Shown: piece after piece, positions 33,223-45,063 of the stretch
How positions within the stretch are numbered: position 1 is the first letter of the stretch
How the letters are laid out: each line of letters opens with the position of its first letter
Source of the DNA: Taudactylus pleione
Lineage: Eukaryota > Chordata > Amphibia > Anura > Myobatrachidae
NCBI GenBank assembly: GCA_031769625.1
Contig: JAUIMM010000088.1
Span: 4,231,501-4,295,500 of the forward strand
Length of the DNA: 64,000 bases
Direction: 5' to 3'
The notes under the pieces: model-generated
The model's database searches: none
Told to the model about the DNA's origin: nothing
Seen by the model: the letters and a program-made list of their open reading frames with translations, nothing else
Translations under genes and position numbers: made by a program

Positions 33223-33351
33223 CCTTTATGAGCCTTTTAGAGAAATGTACGTGAAAACCAATATGTCTTTATTGGCCAAATTATGCTATTTATACCCCTG
33301 CAAGTGCTGGATTATTAATTGGGAGGGGGTGTACCAGAGGTTCTGCACTGT

Positions 33352-33851
33352 GGGCCTGATTCACTACCGATCGCAACTGTGATTTTAATAGCGATTTCGC
33401 ACACAGTTCAACTGCAATAGTATGCTAATCCATTGCGATCGCTAGGCTGTCACAACACAAGGACGCCCACTTTACCTTACACACAACTGTAATGTTTAGC
33501 AAGACTGCAAAACCATACAGTACAATCGCAGCCTCACACACACACTTGCACAAGCTCTGACCTTACTTAAAATCACTAACTTCATTGCACGCTATGAGCG
33601 GTCAGGCTGCGCATGGCATCGCAGTGGATAATTTATGCACGCTCATGCAACGGCGTTCAAACGCACTGGCACGCCTGCGTTTACCTGACCCCCCGTCGCC
33701 TCCCACAAACGGAATTTCCTGTCAATCACTCTGTGATGGGTCTGCGTAGTCACCAATTGCAGTGGACGGTTTGATGCATAAGCATGTGCAGTACGCAACA
33801 ATCGTCCGATTGCGTGCATAATCGCAGTTGTTATCGGTAGTGAATAAAGCC
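33352..33851. mobile_element. MITE, GGGCCTGATTCA family, 500 bp
   Basis: The left end GGGCCTGATTCACTACCGAT and the right end 'atcggtagtgaataaagcc' are inverted. The interior 'gcaacggcgttcaaacgcac' and 'ggcacgcctgcgttt' are repeated at 38,300-38,345. Flanks TGT / TGC match at 2 of 3 positions. Confidence 0.75.
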
Positions 33852-35508
33852 TGCGTCCCGACATTTTTACCTTAAAATAAAAGATCTTCCTTACCTTTCA
33901 CCTGGCAAAGAGAAAAAGGAACAGTCCTTCTCTACCTAGGGGCACACCTCATGTATTCATTAGTAAAATATAACTTTTCATTCATTAATTCCATAAAATT
34001 TAAAGAGACAGCATAAAAAAACACATATGAGCTTTGAACAATTTCATTAATAAATATCCTTTTGTGAGATATAGGAAAAAGGTAATGATATACAGCAAGG
34101 TGTTCACTCTATGGAAATAATGCAGTAATTGATTGAATTAATAAGCATGCACAATAAGTGGATTATATACATATATAAATTCCTGTTGAGTTCCTTATTA
34201 TATGTCCTAAGATATGAGGAACAGTAGCACTGTATCTCACACTAAATGCAATTAAAAATATAAAGCAAAATATGAGAAAGAACCTTTCACCTGCTCAGGG
34301 GCTGCACACAAACATAACAAATGTAATTTACTGTGTGAGTTTGACGTCAGAATGCTTCCAAACCCAACTCGAACCTATATACTTACATAACGAATCGACC
34401 CCTATATACTTACATAAAGTGAGTTGACTTCAAGTACATTTTATTATACTGTGAATATAAAAAAAATGTCTACTTTTTTAATGAATATATTTGTAGGTGA
34501 AATATTAAACTATAAAGATCTGATCAGATCTGTGCACTGTAACTAATGCCACTAATCTGCATTCATTCAACCACCTCACATAATGCTTAATGCCTTATTT
34601 CTAGGAATCCAGCTCCTTTAGAGCCACAATATACTGTATGTAAATTACTGATTGAGTACATTCTATTGTGCAAAAGGTTAGAACAGATTTGGCTTATTCA
34701 ATACTTACGTCTTGCTTGTGTTGAACTCTACATCTCATGTACAGTAAGCTGCTAATGGTTCATGTGGCCGACTTGATGGCTGCGGCAGAGGTGAGATCTT
34801 GTGTAAGCAGTAATAGGCTACATGTCTACTGGCCACTTGTGAGAGTATGAGTGGGTGAACGGAGCATGGAACAGTAAACACTCCGTGTTCTAGGCTGAGC
34901 AAACACATGCAACCATTTGTTTGGTCACCTGTGAAATGCTCCAAAGCCAAGCTAAAGCTGCCAAGGTCACACCAAATCATTTTTCCATTTAATTTATTTT
35001 AACCTCTGCACTTATGATAAAAATAAAAATCAAACTGCAAATAAAGTCAATGAGTGCTAATGTAATCTACATAAAATCTCTGGAATACCTAAACAAGAGA
35101 AACGCATCATTAAATGGCTATAGAGGGTCAATTAATTTATGGGCGACGTGCGGCTGCGCACAAATTAGCCCTTTATGGTGCCGTCTGCATCACTAATTCC
35201 CAACGCCCAACTGAATTGACCCCTATATGTATTTTCTTTTAGATGTCCTCTATCAGTTTTTATGAAGTGCAGTATACACTATATGAAGACATATTGGTAA
35301 TAATCAGATAAATGTAGATCTAGGAGTCAGCGCCTACCATGGCCCTCATTTGAAATGACACGTTGTTTGTTTCCAAAGAATGGTGAAGAATAGGTCACTA
35401 TTTAGCTAAGTAATGAGCTCTCACCTGCGGTCCCCAGCCAAGTTAGGATGGCATGCGGAGATATGACTGGCATGTGGTGGCATTTTGCGAAAAAGGGCGG
35501 GTCTGTGG
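33852..35508. other. No gene recognised
   Basis: AT-rich unique-looking sequence. A 17-base direct repeat, 'cctatatacttacataa', occurs at 34,374 and 34,402. Confidence 0.45.
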
Positions 35509-35764
35509 TAGGGATGTGCAGGCTCGGATAGGTTCGAGTTTGCACGTTGAGTTCGGATTTTTCCCTCCAAAAAAACGGAACTCAGAAAGAGGCTAAACGT
35601 CATCTTACATGGACGAACATCATCATTCCTGGACTTTTGTCCAGGAATGATGATGTTCGTCCATGTAAGATGACGTTTAGCCTCTTTCTGAGTTCCGTTT
35701 TTTTGGAGGGAAAAATCCGAACTCAACGTGCAAACTCGAACCTATCCGAGCCTGCACATCCCTA
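35509..35764. mobile_element. Perfect palindromic hAT-type MITE, 256 bp, TSD GTCTGTGG
   Basis: Two 126-base arms (35,509-35,634 and 35,639-35,764) are exact inverses, separated only by TTTT. They start TAGGGATGTGCAGGCTCGG. The 8-base GTCTGTGG occurs exactly on both sides (35,501-35,508 and 35,765-35,772). An 8-bp target duplication points to the hAT superfamily. Identical ORFs on both strands result from the symmetry. Confidence 0.95.
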
Positions 35765-35772
35765 GTCTGTGG

Positions 35773-35929
35773 GCATATGAGGCGCACGTGGAGCTATTTA
35801 GTAGCACATTTGGGCCTGCAGCATGTTGGGGAGGGGTGGGGGATATTAATTTTGCATTTTAAAAAATTATTTTGGTTTTCGGGTGCAGAGAAATATGAAG
35901 AGGGGAGAGGGAGAAGATGGGATCAGGGT
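35773..35929. other. No feature
   Basis: Short spacer with A/T runs and a GA-rich stretch. Confidence 0.4.
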
Positions 35930-36190
35930 AAGAAAGCCTAGCCTAACCCTAACCTCCCGGGGGGGTGCCTAACCCTAAATCCCCTGGGAGCCCCTAACCT
36001 AACCCTTCCCCCCCCCCGAGCGGCTGTCCGCGCCCGGCTTACCTTCGTTCGGTAAGCCGGATGTCGGGCTCCCGGCGTAGGTCTAATGACCAGCGTCGAG
36101 ATTTCAACGCCTGTCATTAGACACTTGCCTGGTTTAGACAGTAGGGATGCCGACGGTCGGCATTTTGACCGTCGGCATCCCGACTGCATA
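35930..36190. repeat. CCTAACCC-core dispersed repeat with terminal hairpin
   Basis: A 'cctagcctaaccctaacctc' core is followed by 'ggtaagccggatgtcgggct' and 'ccagcgtcgagatttcaacg'. The terminal hairpin 'gatgccgacggtc...gaccgtcggcatc' lies at 36,144-36,182. Confidence 0.75.
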
Positions 36191-38049
36191 CCTGTAACTT
36201 ACATGCAGACTTTCATAGAGGCACAGAATATGATGATCAATAAGAATCATATGGCCCATCTAGTATCTGCATTTTTATTACTACAAATCCTACCACTTGT
36301 GCAGGGAGTCCATTTCAACTATTACCCATACCATGAAGTAATGTTATATCATATCCCCTACACCTGCTAGCCTCCACATTTAGTGCACCACCTCTTATTT
36401 TGCCACACTTCCTCTGAATATTATTAAAGCGCTTAATAAAAAGGTGGTCAAAGCGTTGATCGTGATTGAGTGTCTGTGGTCAACCAGTCTATCAGTTGAT
36501 CGAGTTGTCCTGTCCAGCAGCAGTTAACAGCGTCCAATAATAATCAGTGTGATTCTTATTAGCTACTGCGGTGAAAACACTGGTGGGGTGCTAAAGCAGT
36601 GGCTAGCTGAAGCCACAATCAGGGCGATTCTTATTGGCTAGCTCCGCTGCCTTGAACTGAAGCTGCTACCATCTCTGTCGGCTGTCACTCTGACAGCAAT
36701 AGCCAATAAGTATCAGGCTCATTCTTATTGGCTGAGGCTATCACATGTAACCACCTCCATCGTGTAAGAGCTGGGTTAAAGGAGGGCACAGGGACAGGGC
36801 TGGCTTGTAGGTGCCAAACCCAAAGGGAGCGGAGTGCGGCACCGTGGACCGATCAAGACTGGTGGGTCTGCACTGAGGCTGCTGTTGGTCTGAAGGCAGG
36901 GAGGAACTGGGAGCTCCTCTCTCTCAGATAAGGCAGTCTTTTGTGGGGGGGTTGGGGCACTTTAATGTATCTTTTGTTTTGGGGGCCAATCTGTGATTTC
37001 GGCGGGACAGTCCCCACGCCCCTTGCTGTGAGGTCATGTCCCTTTTTGACACACCACAGCAAATGTAGATACTTGGTAGATCGCGCAAAATTTTAGCTTT
37101 AAAAGTAGATCACCGAGTCCAAAAGTCTGTGCTCCAAGCTATGCATATTAATGTCCTTCAGGCCTTCCTAGTGAGGTTTCCACCATAGACCATGTACCAT
37201 TTAGTAGTACTTCTTTAGACTTTTTGCAATTTATGGCCGGTACCAAACACTGTATTCCAGGTGGGGTCCACAACAATGACCTATAGAGTGGTATCAACCT
37301 AGTCTACCCTACAGCTGCTACATTGTTTGCCAACATGTAACTGACTCCTAGATATCTTTCCTACTAGGTAGCTGCCATTTTTAGGCTGTTCTAATAATTC
37401 AGCCTCCAAAGCAAAATTTTGATTTTATTTGGCATTAAACTGTGAAGCTTCAGGATTTACATATACAGTATGCTAACAGACAATTTCTATACCAACTACA
37501 GCATACGCTCCGGAAAGCAGATATATAGATTGTGAGGATGTAATCTTTAAGTAGATGGCCTATTTGTGAAACACCAGCATTGAAGGACTTCTTCAATTAG
37601 GAATATAATGTCAGCTTCAGTAACGATAAAGACCATCAGCACTTGCTTATCTAGCCGGACAGTTAACAGATAACCGGCAGGAAGTGAAACTTTTCAGTTT
37701 GCAGTTTTATTTTATTTTGTTTGTGGTAGATTGCAGATGTATTTTAAGCTTTTGGTACTTCAAAAATAATTATACTGCTAAAAATATGAACTATAATTGT
37801 ACTGTAATCATAGATCAGTGTACCCTGTATATCACAGAATGGCGGAATAAGGTACACCCCTGTGTAAGGGCAGAAACAGGACGATCCTGATGGAATGATT
37901 TACTCTGAAACCAGCATGTGAAAACATTCAAGAACACTGTGATCAGCTCCATTGAAATAAATGTTTTGGGTTTTTTTTTTTTTTAAATAAATGTTATTCT
38001 GTTATTAGTATTCCAAATATATACTGGTAGGTTAAATGGCTCCCAGCAA
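36191..38049. other. No gene; old repeat scraps
   Basis: 'atggcccatctagtatctgc' (36,250) and 'cactgtattccaggtggggt' with downstream text (37,245-37,400) resemble long-diverged interspersed repeats. 'attcttattggct' recurs at 36,555, 36,632 and 36,722. None has a supported coding frame. Confidence 0.35.
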
Positions 38050-38212
38050 TATTAGCCCTAGTGTCTATGTGTGTGCGTATACATGAGGTAGGGAATATAG
38101 ATTGTAAGCTCCACGGGGGCAGTGGCTGATGTGAATGGCCAAATATTCTCTGTAAAAGTGCTGCGGATTAAGTGTGCGCTATATAAATAAATAAAATGAA
38201 AATAAATAGTAT
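38050..38212 (+). repeat. SINE/L2-like tail, plus-strand copy
   Basis: 'atagattgtaagctccacgg', 'tgatgtgaatggccaaatat' and 'gtgcgctatataaataaata' match the tail of the minus-strand SINE at 21,690-21,797. Confidence 0.75.
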
Positions 38213-38234
38213 TCAAATAATTTGTCTACAGAGC

Positions 38235-38475
38235 CTGTCCACCCATGCACGCAGAGTACTGAAGCTGCGTATACCGCTGAAGTGGCTGATTTATGCCCGC
38301 CCATGCAACGGCGTTCAAACAGACAGGCACGCCTGCGTTTCTCAGACCACTCCGCCGTCACCACCCCCAAACACTGACATTCCGTCCGTCCGTCCGTCCG
38401 TCACTCACTCTGCGATTGCTTTCTATCTGCGTGCGAATTCGCAGTGCAATCGCAATGCTAACTTAAGAGGGTGCA
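38235..38475. mobile_element. MITE fragment related to 33,352-33,851
   Basis: 'catgcaacggcgttcaaaca' and 'ggcacgcctgcgttt' are shared with the 33.6-kb MITE. It includes a (CCGT)n run of about five units at 38,381-38,402. Termini are missing. Confidence 0.55.
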
Positions 38476-38707
38476 AGTAGAAAAAGTGCAGCCTCAGAGC
38501 TGGTCACCCAAAACAATTGAATAGCTTTAGACAGGAGCTAAACTTCCCAGGGTGACGTAAAATTGAGGGCATAACCTACGGTCACAGCCCCAAAATGTCA
38601 TCCTCTAGGGGGCGTGGCCTATTGAGAACAAGGCCATGCCCTCTTTTTCAGGCGACCGTGCATGGTCCCGATTGAAAACCCAAAATGTTAGGAGGTATGT
38701 CCTAGAG

Positions 38708-39067
38708 CAGGGAACTTCAGGCCCGGGGGCAGTATAAGGCCCCTGGAATCGTTTGGTCTGGCTCTCTGAGCTTTTTTCAGCTAGCCTTATCTGTCTAGCA
38801 GGGTGCCTAGTATGGCACCCTGCAGCAAAAATCTATGCAGCAGTGCCGCCTGGGGTGCCCTTAAGACGCTACAGACGGTCACACCACTGCCCTTACAGCT
38901 CCCCTGAGCATCCTCAGGATGCTCCGGGCATTGCTGTAATCACCGGCAATTGTGGCCCCACCCCCGTGTGACATCACACTGAGGGGGCGTGGTCTGCCCC
39001 GGGCCCGCAAATAATGTTATATATATATCAAAATGGCCCTCGGCAGAAAAAAGGTTCCCCACCCCTG
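38708..39067. mobile_element. Non-autonomous hAT element, 360 bp
   Basis: Left end CAGGGAACTTCAGGCCCGGG; right end 'ggttccccacccctg'. The flanks TCCTAGAG (38,700-38,707) and CCCTAGAG (39,068-39,075) give an 8-bp duplication with one mismatch. Ends of the 'CAGGG...CCCTG' type are typical of hAT/Charlie relatives. Confidence 0.8.
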
Positions 39068-39077
39068 CCCTAGAGGG

Positions 39078-39272
39078 TATGTACAAAATGATAGAAACCG
39101 TTGTAATTCCTACACCGTTCACCTGATTTGGATGTAATTACCCTCAAATTAAATCTGAAAGTCTGCAGTTAAAGCACATCTTGTTTGTTTCATTTCAAAG
39201 CCATTGTGGTGGTGAATAGAGGCCAAAATAAGAAAATTCTGTCAATGTCCCAATATTTATGCACCTGACTGT
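39078..39272 (-). mobile_element. Tc1-like transposon terminal fragment
   Basis: On the minus strand it begins 'atacagtcaggtgcataaat' and continues through 'caccaccacaatggctttga' and 'caaatcaggtgaacggtgta'. These are the terminal sequences of a Tc1 family known from fish and frogs. No transposase is attached. Confidence 0.7.
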
Positions 39273-39900
39273 ATATGTAACATGCATATCTGCAACTGTG
39301 CACAGTGCCAGGACTACATCATCTTTGTGCTGCAGCGCTGGACATCAACTATTCCACTGCAGCAGTGCCAAACATGGATATAACATGCTAAACTGCATTA
39401 AAGTATTTCTCATCATTTTAATTATTTTTAGAACAAATATTCCCTAGTCCCACCCAGTGATGGGAATTAACTCCTCTTACTTCCTGTACTACAGGAACCA
39501 GGCACTGTTCAGGTGCCACAGCTAGCTGTAACAGGCACTGTATTAAAAATGTACATACTACATCATGACATATCGTGATAAACTGGGGAAATTTAGCTCG
39601 GTAGATGGGTCAGTAGTGCAGTAAGGGTCCACACGCAGCGTTCAGGGTAAATACAATAAATTATACTTTACTGTTAGCATGCAGGAACAAAATAATAAAC
39701 GCCCTAACCCCCATGCATATCACTACCTCACTTCTTTGACCCCCTCTATAATGGGCAGCTAGTCTGCAAACGTAACACAGTCTCAGTCTTGTCTCTCACA
39801 AGTATAGTCACGGTCCACTGGCCTGGGATGGCTGCCGCCCCTTTACAAAACACAGTCAGAGATTTTGTGGTTCTCTCTATCACCTGCAGATCTGGACACT
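39273..39900. other. No gene recognised
   Basis: Unique-looking sequence, nothing supported. Confidence 0.4.
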
Positions 39901-40308
39901 GGGCCTTATTCAGCTTCAGACAGAATTGCCTCCTGCCGCATTGCATATCCGAGCTGAGTTGTCCAACGCAGCATCTGATACTCTGCGGAACATAGGAACA
40001 TAGGCTGACTAAGGTGACCCATGGGGTCACGCAGCCGGCCGCCGCAGATGAGAGGAAGAAGCCAGGAAATCTCCGTCAGCTGATAGAGATCCTGGCATCT
40101 TCTCTCTCCCCCAACGACGGCGACACGCCTCAGTTTTGGGACATGGAGGGCATCACCGCCCCCTCCTCACCCACAAATGGCAGCAGACTGTCAATCACTG
40201 ACAGTCTGCTGACAGCCTCCGTGCAGGATCGCAGACCCATTCTGCACATGCGCAGAATGGGTCAAATGGGTTAAACTGCAGAATGGGTTAAACTGCTGAA
40301 TAAGGCCC
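39901..40308. mobile_element. MITE, GGGCCTTATTCAGC family, 408 bp, TSD ACT
   Basis: GGGCCTTATTCAGC at the left is exactly inverted at the right (GCTGAATAAGGCCC). ACT flanks both ends (39,898-39,900; 40,309-40,311). An inner palindrome 'gcagactgtcaatcactgac'/'agtctgctgacag' and 'cccattctgcacatgcgcag'/'aatggg' are present. Confidence 0.85.
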
Positions 40309-40311
40309 ACT

Positions 40312-42740
40312 GTCCTCTTGGGTCACTAGCCTTCAGACACACTGGACTCCTGAATGCAATAGTCCCACCTGAACTCTGTACACTTGGCAGCACTTGTCTT
40401 GACAGCAGTCCTCTTCGGACTGACACCGACTCCGCAGTGCAGCCCTTAGGTGTGGTCACACCTCCTATTTGTTCCCCGTGTGGGTGGAGCCATCCTGCCT
40501 CACACAGAATCCATGGCGCACTTTCACTACCTAGCTTGATACTGCTACAATATTCAGCCCGCATTAGGCACCGTGGCACAAAACATTATGCAGCGGTGGT
40601 CATCTTTGCTACTTGGTTCAGGTCCCTGGCCACAGTGTAGATAATGCATTATAGGAGAAGATTCTAGTAATCAAGGCAAGAGATGATGCAAGAGTTCTGT
40701 TCGCATCGTGGGTAAGGAAAGGCAGTATGCTGGAGGCAACAGGATTAACAAAGCCTGCACATGTGCAGAGTAAAGCAGAGGGCGGTGTCCTGCTCTACAT
40801 CATTCCCTCCGGCATCCTAGACCCTTTCTACATAGGAGAACCCAAGCATGGCCTACATACCAAGGGAAGCCTCGGCCACAGTTATATCTGAAAAACAGTA
40901 CAAAATTCTGACGCATGTCTTCACGTTCAGACTATAAATTATTAACTTAACGTGAGCAAACTAGCTCCAAAAAAAAGAAAGGTCAGGGGAGCTACTAACA
41001 TAGTCAGTACCCATTTATTACTTTTGTAACTGTTTGTATATATTTAACTACTGGGTGCAATATGGACATTTTTTTTTACTTGTAATATTTAACAAAAACA
41101 TGATGTCCAGAGAAATCCTCAAAAACACAAAAATCTGCAACAGCCGTTGGCCCTGATGGGTTTGGCACTTCTTACTACAAGACATACAAGATCATAATAG
41201 CACCTGCCCAGACAGAGCTTTAAAACTTCCTCTCACAGGGGCAAAATACAATCCAGTTATCGCTACCCCCAATACGCTATGTGGATGACACCCTCCTCAC
41301 CCGCACCTCTTTAAAACTAGCTAGGGGACATTCAGACACATAGGAGTGAATTTATTTAGCCGCAAGGGAGGCGAATGGCTATTCAAATGGCATGGAAACA
41401 CCTAACAGCGACACCTCCTGTCACCCCCCCTCGCGGCCTGATCGTGTCTCGGACTCGCTGGTTTTTGGATGCAGCCCTTTGAGGCTGCAAATAAAAATCA
41501 GCAAGTCCGTAGCTCTTGTAAGTGCAGCATGTAGCCGAACTAACTCGCGCGGATTCGCAGGGCCAAGGGGGGGGAACTCAATGCACATGCCACCCAGCAT
41601 TGTAGGTTTTCTATCGCATCCCATAAAGGTGCAAAGGAAACATTGCAAAGGCAGCACTACTGTAACTGGACAATATGAGCGCAGACCGGCATGCGGCACA
41701 TCACATACAGCTTAAGTTCCCCCATTGATCATTGCCTGGAAATAACTTGATGCATCCAAATTAGAGGTCCTAGATCTTAACATTGCTCCATAATCAAGAA
41801 TTTGCAAGAAAAAAAAAAAAAAAAACCTTCAAGCTTTCGCTTTAATGTTGAAAAATAAACTAATCACACTGTATATTTTACATGGAAAACAACATTATGC
41901 TGGAAAATAACAGACTCTGTTCAAGTCACTCACTGCAAGCGCTCTTCACTACATTGCTTGGCTGCAGGATCCCAGACTGAATGACTACTGAGAAAACCCT
42001 GAAAGGAGGTAGCTAGACAGAGAAGATCAGAAGACTCCTTAGGAAATAAATCAATAGGTCTCAAATGTAATAGATGCACAATACACAAAAGGTTAGAACA
42101 CACAGAAGGGACCATTAAATACCACACACAATGAACAACCTGCATTAAACAGGGAACATAAAAATACTTTGCTAAGTTAATATTAATCAATATAGTTTTA
42201 AGGTGTAAAATTCCAGGCTTGAATACATTTCGGGTACCAGGGAATCATTGCAACATATAATAAAAACAGAGCTGGAGGCTTCATTTTCCAGAGACTGACT
42301 ATTTACAGTTGCTCAACAAACTCCCAGACAAGAGGAAAGCAATTAGAGTCAGGGAAAGTCTCTAAACTTATTGGTGTCTGGTCACCCCAAAAAGCTGCCA
42401 TGATCACATTCAGCGAGGGTATGCAACTTGTACTATCCAAAAAACACTCATCTGCAGAAAATCAGAACAAAAAAAAACTATTAATAGCGATCTGATTGAC
42501 TAATTTGAATGTCACAGCAAAAAAGCTAACAATAGTAATTAAAAATTGGGTGGGAAACCTCCAGCAACATTTCAAATTTTATTGGGAGTACAATAATCTC
42601 TCCTACATTTGAGTCAATGCTCAGTGCTTATATTGGTCTTTTATACAGATGTGCCCACATACATCTAACCTCTGTGCACTACAAGTTGCGTTACACAAAG
42701 TGTGAGTTCTGTGTGGCTCTGTAGCACTGAGCGTCCTTTC
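40312..42740. other. No gene recognised
   Basis: ORFs here (for example 41,392-41,715) have no recognisable domain and lie in sequence with repeat-like starts ('gagtgaatttatttagccgc' at 41,344). An A-tract occurs at 41,808-41,826. Confidence 0.4.
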
Positions 42741-43090
42741 GTGTGACTTTTTCCCTTCAAAAGCGTCATATTCGCAAAGCCATGCGACTAGGACACACAA
42801 GCAGTTTCTGCTGATTAAAATGATATGCGGACTGCCTATATTCTGTGTGCGACTGCGGTTATATCTGCATGCAAAGTGCTATGTTACAGTGCCAGCGGCT
42901 GTGACACTAACGTAGCATTTCGCATGCATATACAGCGGCGGTGACACTGTAACGTAGCATTTCTCATGCAGATACACCCGCAGACGCACACACAGAATAT
43001 AGGCATGCTGCATATCATTTTAATCAGCAGAAGCTGCTCGTGCATGCTAGATTTGCGAATAAGACGCATTTGAAGGGAAAAGGTTGCACA
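42741..43090. mobile_element. Palindromic MITE with internal duplication
   Basis: 'tttttcccttcaaaagcgtc' at the left is mirrored by 'gacgcatttgaagggaaaag' at the right. Inward, 'cagtttctgctgattaaaat' mirrors 'attttaatcagcagaagctg'. In the centre, a segment with 'gtgacact(gta)acgtagcattt' is tandemly duplicated. Confidence 0.75.
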
Positions 43091-43870
43091 AAAAAGGCTG
43101 TTTAACACGCAAGGAGGCTAGATGTGGACACATATGTATTTCGCATTATATGCCGCATATCAGAAAGTATAAAAACAATTTAACTCTGCATAAGGGCAAC
43201 ATCCTGGTCACTGCTGGGTATAATACTGTATATTATGCTTGTATACTCTCTATATATGCTGGATATTTGTTTGAGCTACATACATCCACTGCCAAACCCC
43301 TAATAAAGGGAAAAGTCACAAAAAGATACTGAACCTATTTACTCAACTTGCTGACTTTGACACTTTGAGGAAATTTGTCAAGACCTGGCTTCTATTATGC
43401 AAGATATAAGCGGAAACAAGTGGATAACAAACACAGCCTCCTACTGAACCCTTCTAGCATCCAAGGTCTCTAATATGACAATAGAAATTGACAGGTTTCT
43501 TCACAGCAGGCAGATGTCATGAAACTACAAGTTCCTGTATTTCCCACCGGACAGAGCATACTGATACTTGTAGTACACAACAGTTAGAGAACCACAGACT
43601 GAAAATGCTTCTTCTATAGAGCCTATAAATCTGAAATTGGCAAAAGCATATAGAAAGTGCAACAAGCTTTACAAGAGGAGCAGTAAATATGTCTGAGAAT
43701 TATAACAATATGGATTGACAAAGCCACAGCTTGTTTACATCCTATCCATTGTGAGGCACGATACCATTCTACAATGTCATTTTCTTTATATCTAATGGGA
43801 TGAACACAAACCTGTAGGGCCTGCAATCTACCAACATATTGTATATGACAGGGCTAGACAACCAGCTGCT
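43091..43870. other. No gene recognised
   Basis: AT-rich sequence without supported features. Confidence 0.45.
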
Positions 43871-44225
43871 TAATGCTGTGTACACACTGGCAGATATATC
43901 GGATGATCAATTGATCGGCCAATATATCTGCTGCACGTCGGCCAGTGTGTACCAGTGATATGTCTGTGAACGGCGTCGTTCACAGACATATCGCATTGGC
44001 TGCGCTGCACAGCCGATGGACAGATATATGTGCAGACATATCTGTCCATCGGCAGGTGTGTACGGGCGGTCTGCACACACACAGCGGCAGCAGCAGGGAG
44101 GGGGGGGGGGGGACACGCCCCCGACCCGCTCCCTGGCTCCACTGCAGCATGCAGATGATGGTTGTTCAGTGTGTATGAAAGACCATCATCTGCAGATATA
44201 TCGCTTAGGTGTGTACCCACCATTA
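43871..44225. mobile_element. MITE with 'TAATGCTGTGTACACAC' ends, 355 bp
   Basis: The left end 'taatgctgtgtacacactgg' matches the inverse of 'taggtgtgtacccaccatta'. It contains inner palindromes ('tgatatgtctgtgaacg'/'cgttcacagacatatcg'; 'gatggacagatatat'/'atctgtccatc'). A G-tract lies at 44,100-44,112. Relatives lie at 25,048 and 46,458. Confidence 0.75.
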
Positions 44226-44239
44226 GATCTATACATCAC

Positions 44240-44298
44240 AGCAAACCTGTGGCAGTGCATGCTGAGATGTGTAGTTCCACAGCAGCTTTAGTGCCACA
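44240..44298. mobile_element. Half copy of the hAT-type hairpin (30,633 family)
   Basis: 'gtggcagtgcatgctgagat' and 'gtgtagttccacagcagctt' match one arm of the 30.6-kb hairpin. The other arm is absent. Confidence 0.6.
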
Positions 44299-44762
44299 GA
44301 TGGCCTACCTGTTCTAGTATATAAAGACCCTTTTAAATTTAAAATGTGGGACATACAATTAAAACATGCTGCAAGCTGATTAAAAAGGTTTTATACACTG
44401 TATGCTGCGGCCTACCTGAAAACTGGGCAAACATAAAGCATCTAGAATGACACTCAAGGAGCCAGAGTAATGTACTACTGTTTGCAGAGTGTATCTTGCA
44501 TGTTTTCACTCTGCACCTGCTCCACAACAAAGCATACGAAAGTACAAGCGATGAAAAGGGCATGTAGCCAGCATCCAGACAGTCAGGACAGACTGCAGAG
44601 GTAAGTATTAGGGTCAGGGGGAGTCTTAGGGTTAGGCTGCGGATTAGGGTAAGGATTGTAATACTTAGAGAAATCTGTAGGGCAGTCATAAGCTTTATAG
44701 TCCCATCTCCACCTACGTCTAAAGAGACAGAGCAGGGCAATCTTGAGTAGGCAAAATTCATT
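44299..44762. other. No gene; short GGGTTA-like stretch
   Basis: 44,600-44,665 holds 'attagggtcagggggagtct' and 'tagggttaggctgcggatta', resembling an inverted scrap of the CCTAACCC family. Confidence 0.4.
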
Positions 44763-45063
44763 AAAGCTGGCCATACACCAGACCAACTTTCCTCCAACCA
44801 TCCAACTAGTTGGTTGGAAAATCTGGTAATTTATGGGAGCATATGACAATCAACAATTTGCTCCCAAAAACCAGAAAACACGAAAAAGGTCGTTCAGACA
44901 AGTTGGTTATATAACTTGTCTTAACAACAGATTTTATCCATTTTCCGGTATTTGGGAGCAAATGGCTGATTGTCATTTGCTCCCATGCATTACCGGATTT
45001 TCATTCCAACCAACCAACTAGTTGGATGGTTAGAGGAAAGTTGGTCCGGTGTACGGCCAACCT
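44763..45063. mobile_element. MITE with long inverted ends, 301 bp
   Basis: The left end 'ggccatacaccagaccaact', continuing to 'ccaactagttggttgg', is inverted at 45,005-45,056 with few mismatches. Further inner pairs ('gggagca'/'tgctccc') continue toward the centre. Confidence 0.85.

Noticed and set aside
32398..33382. Two long plus-strand ORFs (262 and 248 codons) rich in Pro, His and Thr
   Set aside because: They are readings of the 31-bp minisatellite; repeat periodicity explains the lack of stops.
35421..35765. Two ORFs on opposite strands with almost the same protein sequence
   Set aside because: A consequence of the perfect palindrome at 35,509-35,764, not a gene pair.
36086..36370. 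94-codon ORF with a hydrophobic C-terminal half, as a small secreted or membrane protein
   Set aside because: Its first third lies in the CCTAACCC-family terminal hairpin and nothing supports expression.
41392..41715. 107-codon ORF as a possible gene
   Set aside because: No domain, no splice or promoter context, overlapping minus-strand ORF of similar length.
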